Source: Candidatus Sulfotelmatobacter sp.
GTDB taxonomy: Bacteria; Acidobacteriota; Terriglobia; Terriglobales; Acidobacteriaceae
Length of the DNA: 64,000 bases
Assembly: GCA_036500765.1 (NCBI GenBank)
Contig: DASYBM010000009.1
Location: 62,001-126,000 of the forward strand
Direction of reading: 5' to 3'
Under the pieces are notes generated by a model. That model was not told where the DNA came from and ran no database searches. It saw only the letters and a list, made by a program, of their open reading frames with translations. A program made the position numbers and the translations under genes. This document shows, in pieces, positions 28,603 through 36,267 of the stretch (position 1 is its first letter; every line of letters begins with the position of its first letter).

Positions 28603-30300
28603 ATGCGCCGTACGCTGACCCTTGCCCTGATTCTGCTGTCCACGTTCACGTTCGCTCAGAAAGCGCCGACGGGTTCGGTGAACGTTTTGACTCGTCAAAA
28701 TGATAACCAGCACACCGCTCAAAATCTCCAGGAAACGATTCTGACGCCGACCAATGTGAATCCCGGCACCTTCGGCAAAATCTTCAGCTATCCCGTGGAT
28801 GGCCAGGTCTACGCTGAGCCGCTCTACGTGTCGAATCTCACGATGGCCCAGGGCGGCGTGCATAACGTCGTCTTTGTGGCCACAGAATATGACAGCATCT
28901 ATGCCTTTGACGCCGACAGCGCCGCGTTGAATCCCAACCCGCTTTGGCATGTGAATTTCCTGAATCCTGCGGCGGGCGTGACCCCAGTGCCCTGTTCGCA
29001 AGGCTCCGGCATCTGCCAGTTGTTCCCGGTCGTCGGGATCACTTCGACGCCGGTAATCAACCTGGCCACCAACACCATCTACGCCGTCGTGCGCACACAG
29101 GAAACAACGGGCACCACCACCAACTGGGTCGTCCGCCTGCACGCTCTGGACATCACCAGCGGCGCGGAGAAATCCGGCAGCCCGGCCACAATTTGCTCTC
29201 AGACTGGAAATACAGGTTGCTCCTTGCTCGGAAGCACCGCCACTTTCGGACCGCACCACCAACAAAGCCGCCCCGGTCTATTGCTGGTTCCCCAGACTGG
29301 CTTCCCGAATGGAATTCTCGTCATTGGCTTCGCCGGAGATTCCGGCTGGGTTATGGCCTTTGATCCCAACAGCCTGAAGCTGTTGGCTGCGTTCTTTTCC
29401 GACAATGAGAAATCCCATACCGCCTCAAAAGTTCCCGGCATTCCGGGTGAAGGACACTCCGGCGTTTGGGGTGCTGGCGGCGGGGTTGTGGCGGATACGA
29501 ATGGAAACGTTTATGCCGTTACCGGTGACGGTTATTGGGACGGATCCGTCAATTGGGGCGACAGTCTGGTCAAGCTCGTGCTGACCGCGAATTCCTCATC
29601 CAGTAGCGGTTACTCGTGGACCATCGCCGACTATTTCACGACCAGCGATCAAGCCTGCCGATACGCCCATGGCAAGGACTACGGTTCGTTTGGCCCGCTG
29701 CTTCTGCCTCCGCAGAGCGGCGCCGTTCCGAACATGATCTTTACCACCGGCAAACAAGACTCGGTATGCGAGCCCGGCAATTTCGCCGGATATGTTCTCA
29801 ACCGTGACAACCTCGGGCACACTGGCGGCCAGATTTCCCAGATGAGCCTTTCCAGCGGCGGCGGCGAGCAGTCTCCCGCATACTGGACGAATGGCACTAC
29901 GCAGTGGGTCTTCAACGGCGCCGATGGCGATCCCATTCGCGCCTATACCGTGTCTTCTGCGGGCGTGAGCACGAACGGCGTCCTGGCCAGCAGCTACGTC
30001 TTCTCGAATGGAGTCTCGCCCGCCATCTCGGCAAACGGAACCACTAACGGCATCGTCTGGGCTCTGGAACGGGTCGAAGACCCGGATCATTTGCCCGGAT
30101 TCCTGCCCGCGCTTCTCCACGCCTTTGACGCCACGACTTTGACGGAGTTGTATACCTCCGGTCAGGCCGCTGGCGGGCGCGATACCGCGGGTCCTTCGGT
30201 CAAGTTCCAGGTTCCGATGATTGCCAACGGTAAGGTTTACGCGGCTACTCAGACCGAACTCGACGTCTATGGCTTGTGTCCTTGCGGCGGGCAAAGATAA
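28603..30300 (+). CDS. Exported PQQ-like beta-propeller protein
   Basis: A 565-residue secreted protein. The signal peptide MRRTLTLALILLSTFTFAQ is preceded by GGAGG 5 nt before ATG 28603, which decides the start over an earlier in-frame ATG at 28498. The body contains repeated propeller strands such as VDGQVYAEPLYV, DSIYAFDAD, NTIYAVVRT, NGNVYAVTGDGYW and NGKVYAATQTELDVYG, resembling quinoprotein or BamB-like propellers. No CxxCH haem motif or disulfide pair typical of PQQ alcohol dehydrogenases is seen, so a non-enzymatic or unknown role is equally possible. It precedes two GloVer proteins on the same strand. Confidence 0.82.
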   Translation: MRRTLTLALILLSTFTFAQKAPTGSVNVLTRQNDNQHTAQNLQETILTPTNVNPGTFGKIFSYPVDGQVYAEPLYVSNLTMAQGGVHNVVFVATEYDSIYAFDADSAALNPNPLWHVNFLNPAAGVTPVPCSQGSGICQLFPVVGITSTPVINLATNTIYAVVRTQETTGTTTNWVVRLHALDITSGAEKSGSPATICSQTGNTGCSLLGSTATFGPHHQQSRPGLLLVPQTGFPNGILVIGFAGDSGWVMAFDPNSLKLLAAFFSDNEKSHTASKVPGIPGEGHSGVWGAGGGVVADTNGNVYAVTGDGYWDGSVNWGDSLVKLVLTANSSSSSGYSWTIADYFTTSDQACRYAHGKDYGSFGPLLLPPQSGAVPNMIFTTGKQDSVCEPGNFAGYVLNRDNLGHTGGQISQMSLSSGGGEQSPAYWTNGTTQWVFNGADGDPIRAYTVSSAGVSTNGVLASSYVFSNGVSPAISANGTTNGIVWALERVEDPDHLPGFLPALLHAFDATTLTELYTSGQAAGGRDTAGPSVKFQVPMIANGKVYAATQTELDVYGLCPCGGQR

Positions 30301-30404
30301 AACCCGAGCAAGATAGCCCTTCAGTTCGTGCGGGCCTATAAAAAGGCACGTCCTTGAACCGCTGTACTTCCGGCAGTACGCCGCCATTGTTGAAGGAGAC
30401 GAGT

Positions 30405-31679
30405 ATGCGCTTTCGCAAAACTTTCCTGGGGACCGCGCTGATCGTCGCGACCCTTGCACTCACCGCGCTGGCCAATGCGGCCACCGAGAGCTTGCTTTAC
30501 ACTTTCACCGAGACCACCAGCTTTTGGCCGCAGGGCGCGCTGCTCGAGGATGCGTCGGGAAATTTCTACGGCACCACCCGCGGCGGGGGAGCCTACGGCG
30601 TCGGAACTGTGTTTGAGTTCTCTCCTCCGACGGTCTCCGGCGGCTCCTGGACCCTTACCACTCTTTACAGCTTTCAACCCTACGGCAGCGGCGGTTATAT
30701 GCCGATCTCAGATCTGGTTCGCGACCAGAAGGGAAATTTTTACGGGGTCTTCTATTCCGGCGGTGACCCCAGTTGCAATTGCGGCGGCGTCTTCAAACTG
30801 ATCGCGCCTACCGTATCGGGCGGCGCTTGGACCGAGACAGCGATTTACTCCTTCAAAGAGGTTGGCGACGGCCATTTTCCCGCAGCTTTCGCGTTGTCGC
30901 TCCAGACCAACGGATCCCTCTACGGCACCACCATTCGCGGCGGCACCTACGACAGCGGTACTCTCTACCAACTTACGACCAAGAATGGTACGACCTATAC
31001 CGAAACCGTTCTGTATTCTTTCGGTGAGGTCGGCGACGCCAACACTCCCAATGGTCCCATCGCTGTCGACGCCAAAGGATATCTCTATGGCGTGGCCTCT
31101 TTCGGCGGCGCATTCAACCAAGGCGCCGTATTCAAATACGTTCCTGCCTCTCTCTCTCATGTGGCCGTCGAGTCGCTCCTGTACTCTTTCGGTGGCACCG
31201 AAAGCACGGGCACCGATCCGATCGGGAATGTCATTTTCGATGCCGGTGGGAACCTGTATGGCGTGACCAATACCGGAGGCTCCGCGAACGACTACGGAGT
31301 CGTTTACTCGCTCGCGCCCGGCAATCCAACCTGGAACGAGACCATTCTCTACACGTTCGTGAAGAGCAGCGGAGTGAATCCTGTGGCTGGTCTCGCCTGG
31401 AACCACAAGAACAACAATCTCTATGGAACAACCAGCAGCCTAAATGGGTTAAACTCCGGCGACGGCTCCGTGTTCAAGTTGGTGCCTCCCACGGTCAAAG
31501 GCGGCGCCTGGACCGAAACCACGGAATTCGAGTTCACCTACGCCGTCAGCGGCGGCTATCCGACCGGCGTCGTTGCCCTCGATACTAAGACTGGATATCT
31601 CTACGGCTCCGCCATGAATGGCGGCGTTGTAGGCTGCGATTTGTACTGCGGCACGATCTGGCAGATCACCAATCCGTAG
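30405..31679 (+). CDS. GloVer tandem-repeat exported protein, copy 1
   Basis: A 424-residue protein with signal peptide (ALTALANAA) and about seven repeats around the core G-N-L/F-Y-G-T/V-T..GG, for example GNFYGTTRGGGAYGVGTVFE and GNLYGVTNTGGSANDYGVVY. This is the choice-of-anchor tandem-repeat GloVer family, typical of Acidobacteriota, presumably a surface or secreted propeller; its ligand is unknown. AAGGAGA lies 5 nt before ATG 30405, so the longer TTG start at 30354 is unlikely. A very similar paralogue follows 249 bp downstream. Confidence 0.88.
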   Translation: MRFRKTFLGTALIVATLALTALANAATESLLYTFTETTSFWPQGALLEDASGNFYGTTRGGGAYGVGTVFEFSPPTVSGGSWTLTTLYSFQPYGSGGYMPISDLVRDQKGNFYGVFYSGGDPSCNCGGVFKLIAPTVSGGAWTETAIYSFKEVGDGHFPAAFALSLQTNGSLYGTTIRGGTYDSGTLYQLTTKNGTTYTETVLYSFGEVGDANTPNGPIAVDAKGYLYGVASFGGAFNQGAVFKYVPASLSHVAVESLLYSFGGTESTGTDPIGNVIFDAGGNLYGVTNTGGSANDYGVVYSLAPGNPTWNETILYTFVKSSGVNPVAGLAWNHKNNNLYGTTSSLNGLNSGDGSVFKLVPPTVKGGAWTETTEFEFTYAVSGGYPTGVVALDTKTGYLYGSAMNGGVVGCDLYCGTIWQITNP

Positions 31680-31928
31680 CTTGAATTGGCGTTCGATAGA
31701 GGCAATTATCCAAACCAAGAATGAGGGGCTGGCAGCTGCGATCGTTTAGCTTTTTCGCAGTTGCCTGCCCTTCTGAAAAATCGGGAAGCAGCGAGCTATA
31801 GCTCGCGTACCCCCTGATAACGCCCGGCGAGTTTCACTCCTCCAGTCTCCCTCTCTTTGCCGCCCCCTTCGGCATGCCCCCCCAAGAACATGAGCCGATC
31901 GGTCGGTTTCGACCTAGGAGAATCCATT

Positions 31929-33206
31929 ATGTCCGTTCGCATGTCTGCCTTTACGATCGCCCTCCTGCTGACCGCGGTTGCGTTCACCCCGTGCGCGCAC
32001 GCGCAGACCGAAAGCACGATTCACACTTTCACCGAGACCACCAGCTTCTGGCCCCAGGGGTCTTTGATCGAAGATGCGAAGGGCAATCTTTACGGCACTA
32101 CGCGCGGCGGTGGGACCTATGGCGTGGGAACTGTGTTTGAAATGTCGCCGCCGGCGATTTCCGGCGGCGCCTGGACTCTAACTACCCTCTATAGCTTCAT
32201 CCCTTATGGCAGCGGCGGATACGTCCCGATTTCCGATCTCATCACCGACAGCACGGGAGCCTTCTACGGGACCACGTATTCCGGCGGCGACCCAGTTTGC
32301 GCCTGCGGTGTAGTCTACAAACTCATTCCTCCCACCAAAACCGGCGGCGCGTGGACCGAGCAGCCTTTGTATGCCTTCACCACCAATGATGGCGATGGCC
32401 ATCTTCCCGCCGCTGCGGCGCTGACCACGACTTCGCAGGGAATTCTCTATGGCGTCACCATTCGCGGCGGCACCTGGGATAGTGGCGTGATCTACCAACT
32501 TGCTCCTGCGGCTGGCGGAACGTACACCGAAAGCGTGCTCTATTCCTTCGGCGATCTCGAAGACGCCAGCACTCCCAACGGACCGATCCTTCTCGACTCT
32601 GCCGGAGCGCTCTACGGAGTTACCAATTTTGGCGGCGTCTTCAACGCTGGAACCGTCTACAAGTTCGTTCCCGCCAGCAATGGCCAGTTGGCGACCGAGT
32701 CTCTTCTGTTCTCTTTCAAGGCCGGTACAAAGTCAGGAACTAACCCGAGCGGCAGCCTGCTCTGGGACAGCAGCGGGAACCTCTATGGCATCACCAACGG
32801 GGGTGGGTCCGGACAAGACGCCGGCGTCGCGTATGAACTTACCCCCGCAAGAGCGGCCTGGACCGAAACCGTTCTTTATATCTTCAACAAACAGAGCGGC
32901 AGCAATCCCGTTGGCGGACTCATCTGGAACCCCAGCAACGGCGCGCTCTTCGGCACCACCAGCAGTCAAAATGGAAAGACTACCGGCGACGGATCCGTCT
33001 TCCAATTGTTGCCTCCAACCGTGAAAGGCGGCGCTTGGACCGAATCCACGCTCTTCCCGTTCACCTACCCAACGTTCGGCGGCTATCCCACCGGCACCGT
33101 TACCCGCGATCCCAACACCGGAACGCTCTACGGCACCGCCCTCAACGGCGGCGTCACCGGTTGCGATTTATTCTGCGGCACCATCTGGCAGATCGTGAAC
33201 CCGTAA
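31929..33206 (+). CDS. GloVer tandem-repeat exported protein, copy 2
   Basis: A 425-residue paralogue of the preceding gene, with signal peptide (CAHAQT) and the same order of repeats: GNLYGTTRGGGTYGVGTVFE at the start and a conserved ending with TVKGGAWTE, then GGVTGCDLFCGTIWQI. Identity is high across the whole length, including conserved cysteines near the C-terminus, so this is a tandem duplication kept full-length. TAGGAG lies 8 nt before ATG 31929; the upstream extension to 31857 is not supported. Probably secreted or surface-attached; no function is known. Confidence 0.88.
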   Translation: MSVRMSAFTIALLLTAVAFTPCAHAQTESTIHTFTETTSFWPQGSLIEDAKGNLYGTTRGGGTYGVGTVFEMSPPAISGGAWTLTTLYSFIPYGSGGYVPISDLITDSTGAFYGTTYSGGDPVCACGVVYKLIPPTKTGGAWTEQPLYAFTTNDGDGHLPAAAALTTTSQGILYGVTIRGGTWDSGVIYQLAPAAGGTYTESVLYSFGDLEDASTPNGPILLDSAGALYGVTNFGGVFNAGTVYKFVPASNGQLATESLLFSFKAGTKSGTNPSGSLLWDSSGNLYGITNGGGSGQDAGVAYELTPARAAWTETVLYIFNKQSGSNPVGGLIWNPSNGALFGTTSSQNGKTTGDGSVFQLLPPTVKGGAWTESTLFPFTYPTFGGYPTGTVTRDPNTGTLYGTALNGGVTGCDLFCGTIWQIVNP

Positions 33207-33229
33207 AATATGCCTTAAAGCGATCCGTA

Positions 33230-33360
33230 TCAGGGCATGCCTTCAGGCATGCCGCAAAAGCACACAGGATTGGAACGGCTTTAGCCGCTGTGTCGTCCGG
33301 TCAGCGGCTAAAGCCGTTCCCCATCGCACCCGTAACGGCACCGCTAAAGCGATGCCCTGA
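33230..33360. repeat. Nested long inverted repeat downstream of GloVer copy 2
   Basis: Inner perfect 19-bp arms GGAACGGCTTTAGCCGCTG (33272-33290) and CAGCGGCTAAAGCCGTTCC (33302-33320) around 11 nt. Outer arms TCAGGGCAT (33230-33238) and ATGCCCTGA (33352-33360) enclose it, and GGCATGCC-type pairs lie between. This is a nested palindromic element, perhaps a MITE-like or REP-type unit. A related core occurs at 40777-40812. Confidence 0.8.
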
Positions 33361-33431
33361 CCCGAATTATGCTTCCACGACGTGCCCACACCCCGTTGCG
33401 TGCGCGCTCCCAAAGTATGTTCAAATAACCT

Positions 33432-34466
33432 ATGCAGAAATCAATCCTCGCAATCTTCTTCGCTCTCTTGTTCCCTATCGCCAGCCTGGCCCAAAAATCC
33501 GACCACTTCCGCATCTACGCCACCAATGAACGCTCCGGCGATCTGAGCGTGATCGATTCTTCCACTCTTCAGGTCATCGCGACCATTCCTCTGGGCAAAC
33601 GTCCGCGCGGCATTCACCCCAGCCCCGACCATCGTTTCCTCTACATCGCGCTCAGCGGATCGCCCATCGCCGGCCCCGGCATCGACGAAAGCAGACTTCC
33701 GCCGCCCGATAAAACCGCCGACGGCATCGGCGTCTTCGACGTGCAGCAGAACAAGCTCATTCGCACCATTCAATCCGGCTCCGACCCGGAAAATTTCGAC
33801 CTCACCAAAGACGGCCACACCATCATCGTCTCCAACGAGGACGACGCCAAAGCCAGTTTCATCGACATCGCCACCGGCAAAGTCACCAAGTCGGTTCCCG
33901 TCGGAGAAGAACCCGAAGGCGTAAAGGTCAGCCCCAACGGCAAGTTCGTCTACGTCACTTCCGAGGACACCGGAACCATCTCCGCCTTCGACGTCGCCAC
34001 AGGCACCCTCATCAAGACCTTCAAAGTTGGCCGCCGTCCCCGCTCCGTAGCGTTTCTTCCCGACAGCTCCCGCGCTTATATCAATGCCGAAAATGACGGC
34101 ACTGTCACGGTAGTCGATACCGCCAAGCACGAAATGATCCAAACCATCGCGCTCGATCCCGGCGCCAAGCCCGGCGTCATCAAGCCCATGTCGGTACTGC
34201 TCTCACCCGACGGGGCCACGCTCTACGTCAGCACCGGCCGCGGCCACAAACTATTCGTCATCGACACCGCCACAAATAAAGTCACCGCGTCGTTCGAAAT
34301 CGGAGAACGCCCATGGGGCATCGCGCTCTCTCCAGATGCAAAGACATTGTTCAGCGCCAACGGCCCCTCGAACGACGTTTCGGTCGTAAATCTCGCCGCC
34401 CAGACCGTGACGAAAAAAATAAAAGTCGGCGACGGCCCCTGGGGCGTGGTAGTCCTGCCCGACTGA
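33432..34466 (+). CDS. Exported YVTN-type beta-propeller protein
   Basis: A 344-residue protein with signal peptide (LFPIASLAQ) and seven repeats of the YVTN/lactonase-like pattern, such as GDLSVIDSSTLQVIATIPLG, GKFVYVTSEDTGTISAFDVA, ATLYVSTGRGHKLFVIDTA and NDVSVVNLAAQTVTKKI. Such propellers are found in surface proteins and beside PQQ dehydrogenase systems. No catalytic residue set is apparent. It is the last of a run of co-directional exported propeller genes from 28.6 kb, but a 225-bp repeat-bearing gap separates it from the GloVer gene, so it probably has its own promoter. Confidence 0.87.
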   Translation: MQKSILAIFFALLFPIASLAQKSDHFRIYATNERSGDLSVIDSSTLQVIATIPLGKRPRGIHPSPDHRFLYIALSGSPIAGPGIDESRLPPPDKTADGIGVFDVQQNKLIRTIQSGSDPENFDLTKDGHTIIVSNEDDAKASFIDIATGKVTKSVPVGEEPEGVKVSPNGKFVYVTSEDTGTISAFDVATGTLIKTFKVGRRPRSVAFLPDSSRAYINAENDGTVTVVDTAKHEMIQTIALDPGAKPGVIKPMSVLLSPDGATLYVSTGRGHKLFVIDTATNKVTASFEIGERPWGIALSPDAKTLFSANGPSNDVSVVNLAAQTVTKKIKVGDGPWGVVVLPD

Positions 34467-34671
34467 AAGCGGGTTGCTTCTTTACATCGGCGTCATCCAA
34501 CGTCGTTATCCAATCAAACGGAGCCGTACTTCAGGCGTAGTGAGGGATCTCGCGCGCATCAGCGGAAGGTAGAAAGTTCGCGGCGACATCCGGCCGCGTA
34601 GGAGCGTCATTAGAAAGCCCGGGTGGATAGGAGGAGGGAACGAATCCCGTAGGGCTGGCACAGGCGCTTTC

Positions 34672-35214
34672 TCAAAATCCTAACGAAACTTCGTTCCCGT
34701 CATCCGGAATCCGCAACTCAATCCCGCGCGCGTGATTCGCGGCGACGGTCGCACTGATGTCAACCGACTCCATCGGCACGTTGCGAGGTTCACGGTCAAT
34801 ACTCACCGACAGGACGCTGGCGGTCAGCACAAACCTGCGGCTCTCCAGGCGCTCTCCACTGGTCAAAACAAAAATCGCAGCCGGCGGCAGAACCTTGGGC
34901 GCATTCGAAATGGCAACCGCCGGAACCTCAATCACTTGCGCATTCGGAGTGGGGGGTGCGGCCACCCGCTGCATCATGATCGGTTGCGACGCATCCGGCA
35001 CGGCCTCCGCGTCCGACTCATTCCCGACCATGTCATAGTAAGGAAGAAAAGCTGAACCAGCCCCGTTGCGCCGATGGAATCCTCTCGCAGAAACTCCGCG
35101 CCCGCCATGTCCCGGGTTCAGCCCAACCGCGCCGCCGTGAAATCCGCCCGCCCGCTGCGCCAGGAGCGATCCGCTCAAAACCAACAGCGAGACACCCAGT
35201 AAACCTGCCTTCAT
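34672..35214 (-). CDS. Hypothetical exported protein
   Basis: A 180-residue protein I do not recognise. It has a signal peptide (LLVLSGSLLAQ), a Gly/His/Arg-rich segment (residues about 22-52, GGFHGGAVGLNPGHGGRG) and a C-terminal region with a small beta-like domain (IFVLTSGERLESRRFVLTAS, then VSIDREPRNVPMESVDI). That second half, with its strand pattern and ends in PMESVDI, resembles small proteins that display a structure like an SH3-type strand set, but this is not enough for a family call. A consensus TATAAT lies 9 nt before the ATG. It is convergent with the YVTN gene, leaving a 205-bp gap with nothing notable. Confidence 0.6.
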   Translation of the reverse strand: MKAGLLGVSLLVLSGSLLAQRAGGFHGGAVGLNPGHGGRGVSARGFHRRNGAGSAFLPYYDMVGNESDAEAVPDASQPIMMQRVAAPPTPNAQVIEVPAVAISNAPKVLPPAAIFVLTSGERLESRRFVLTASVLSVSIDREPRNVPMESVDISATVAANHARGIELRIPDDGNEVSLGF

Positions 35215-35223
35215 AACGCGCCG

Positions 35224-35229
35224 ATTATA
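35224..35229 (-). promoter_or_regulatory. -10 hexamer TATAAT before the 35214 gene
   Basis: TATAAT on the minus strand ends 9 nt before the start codon. A TTGACG at 35250-35255 is a possible -35 with a long 20-nt spacer. No ribosome site lies between hexamer and ATG. Confidence 0.4.
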
Positions 35230-35308
35230 CCCCGTTTCCGTTCGAATTCCGTCAACAACTGGAGAATACCTGGCGCCAAGAACAGGCGCGGAGAGAAGGG
35301 CGAAGCTC

Positions 35309-35383
35309 TGGTAGCGCTGACGGGAATCGAACCCGTATACCCGCCTTGAGAGGGCGGTATCCTAACCGTTAGATGACAGCGCC
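35309..35383 (-). tRNA. tRNA-Glu (anticodon CTC)
   Basis: A 75-nt tRNA on the minus strand. The anticodon stem CCGCC/GGCGG encloses loop CTCTCAA with anticodon CTC, reading GAG. The T-arm has GGTTCGATTCC, the D-arm ends AACGGTTAGGAT, and the acceptor arms GGCGCTG/CAGCGCT pair with one G-U. The 3' CCA is encoded. Confidence 0.96.
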
Positions 35384-35723
35384 ACGCGGCCGCTGCAACC
35401 AAAGCGAACCCAAATTATAACAAAGCCTCGCTTCAGCCGAAGGCTCTAAGGCTAAACTGCCGCGCCGCGTAAACAAACCATACCTCCCTAAAGTCCGAGA
35501 TTTGATTCGGAATCGCTCCCGCCCACTCTGCAACTCCGCTCCTCTACATCACATTTTTTTGTTGCTCCCTGCTCTCTTCCACAGGTCCGCCGCGTTATAC
35601 TTAGATGCAACTCCGCCAACTGGAATCCAGCAGCAATGAACTTGCAGGGCGAAGTGTATGTTCTTCATCCATCAACCAATCCAATCATTCCTAAATTTAG
35701 GAGGATGCAAGGAGTATCCCATC
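35384..35723. other. Intergenic region between tRNA-Glu and the DUF2934 gene
   Basis: 340 bp without a convincing gene. TATACT at 35596-35601 could be a -10 for the downstream gene, although no matching -35 is seen, and AAGGAG at 35708-35713 is its ribosome site. No integrase or attachment-site duplicate was noticed beside the tRNA. Confidence 0.5.
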
Positions 35724-36128
35724 ATGGCAAAATCAAAATTTCCCAAGAAAACCAACGAAGTGAAAGAAACCGTACCCAATACACCCTCTCCCGCGTTAGA
35801 CGCCAAGACCAATGGCAGCGTTGACGTGAATGTCGCCAGCAACAGCGGGACCGTGGCTGCCTCGACTACAACCCCAGCTGAAACCGCAAAGACGGAAATG
35901 AAAAGCGCTGCCCGCAAACCCAGCATCGGCAAACCTGAGATTGTTAAGACTGACATCGCCAAGACCGACGGTCGCGCCAATCTTGTTCCCATCAATCTGG
36001 AGGAAGAGATTCGCCGCTTCGCCTATCTGTTAGCCGAGCGCCGCGGGTTCGAACCCGGCCACGAAGCCGAAGATTGGCTGACGGCGGAGCACGAGATCCG
36101 TCAGCGCTACCATCAGCAAAGCGCCTAG
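35724..36128 (+). CDS. DUF2934 domain protein
   Basis: A 134-residue protein. The first 85 residues are a Lys/Thr/Ala-rich, probably disordered linker; the last 40 form the DUF2934 motif EEEIRRFAYLLAERRG followed by HEAEDWLTAEHEI. This short helical domain is widespread in Acidobacteriota and Proteobacteria and has no known activity. AAGGAG lies 9 nt before ATG 35724, which is preferred over the in-frame ATG at 35658. The intrinsically charged composition is compatible with nucleic-acid binding, but this is a guess. It precedes ccmF by 139 bp. Confidence 0.82.
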   Translation: MAKSKFPKKTNEVKETVPNTPSPALDAKTNGSVDVNVASNSGTVAASTTTPAETAKTEMKSAARKPSIGKPEIVKTDIAKTDGRANLVPINLEEEIRRFAYLLAERRGFEPGHEAEDWLTAEHEIRQRYHQQSA

Positions 36129-36267
36129 CGCCCTGCCGGAGACATTGCCTGGCGGCCGAACCCGGCCGCCACACTCCGGCGGAAACGTTTACGCGCATCA
36201 AACTTTACGAACGTCTCTGGTTGCCTCCGCCGCGTCTTTCTGAAAAAATACTTTGGGGTTCTCCCAC

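Noticed and set aside
35309-35723. Possible integration site or island next to tRNA-Glu
   Set aside because: No integrase, no repeated tRNA 3' end and no phage-like genes were seen on either side.
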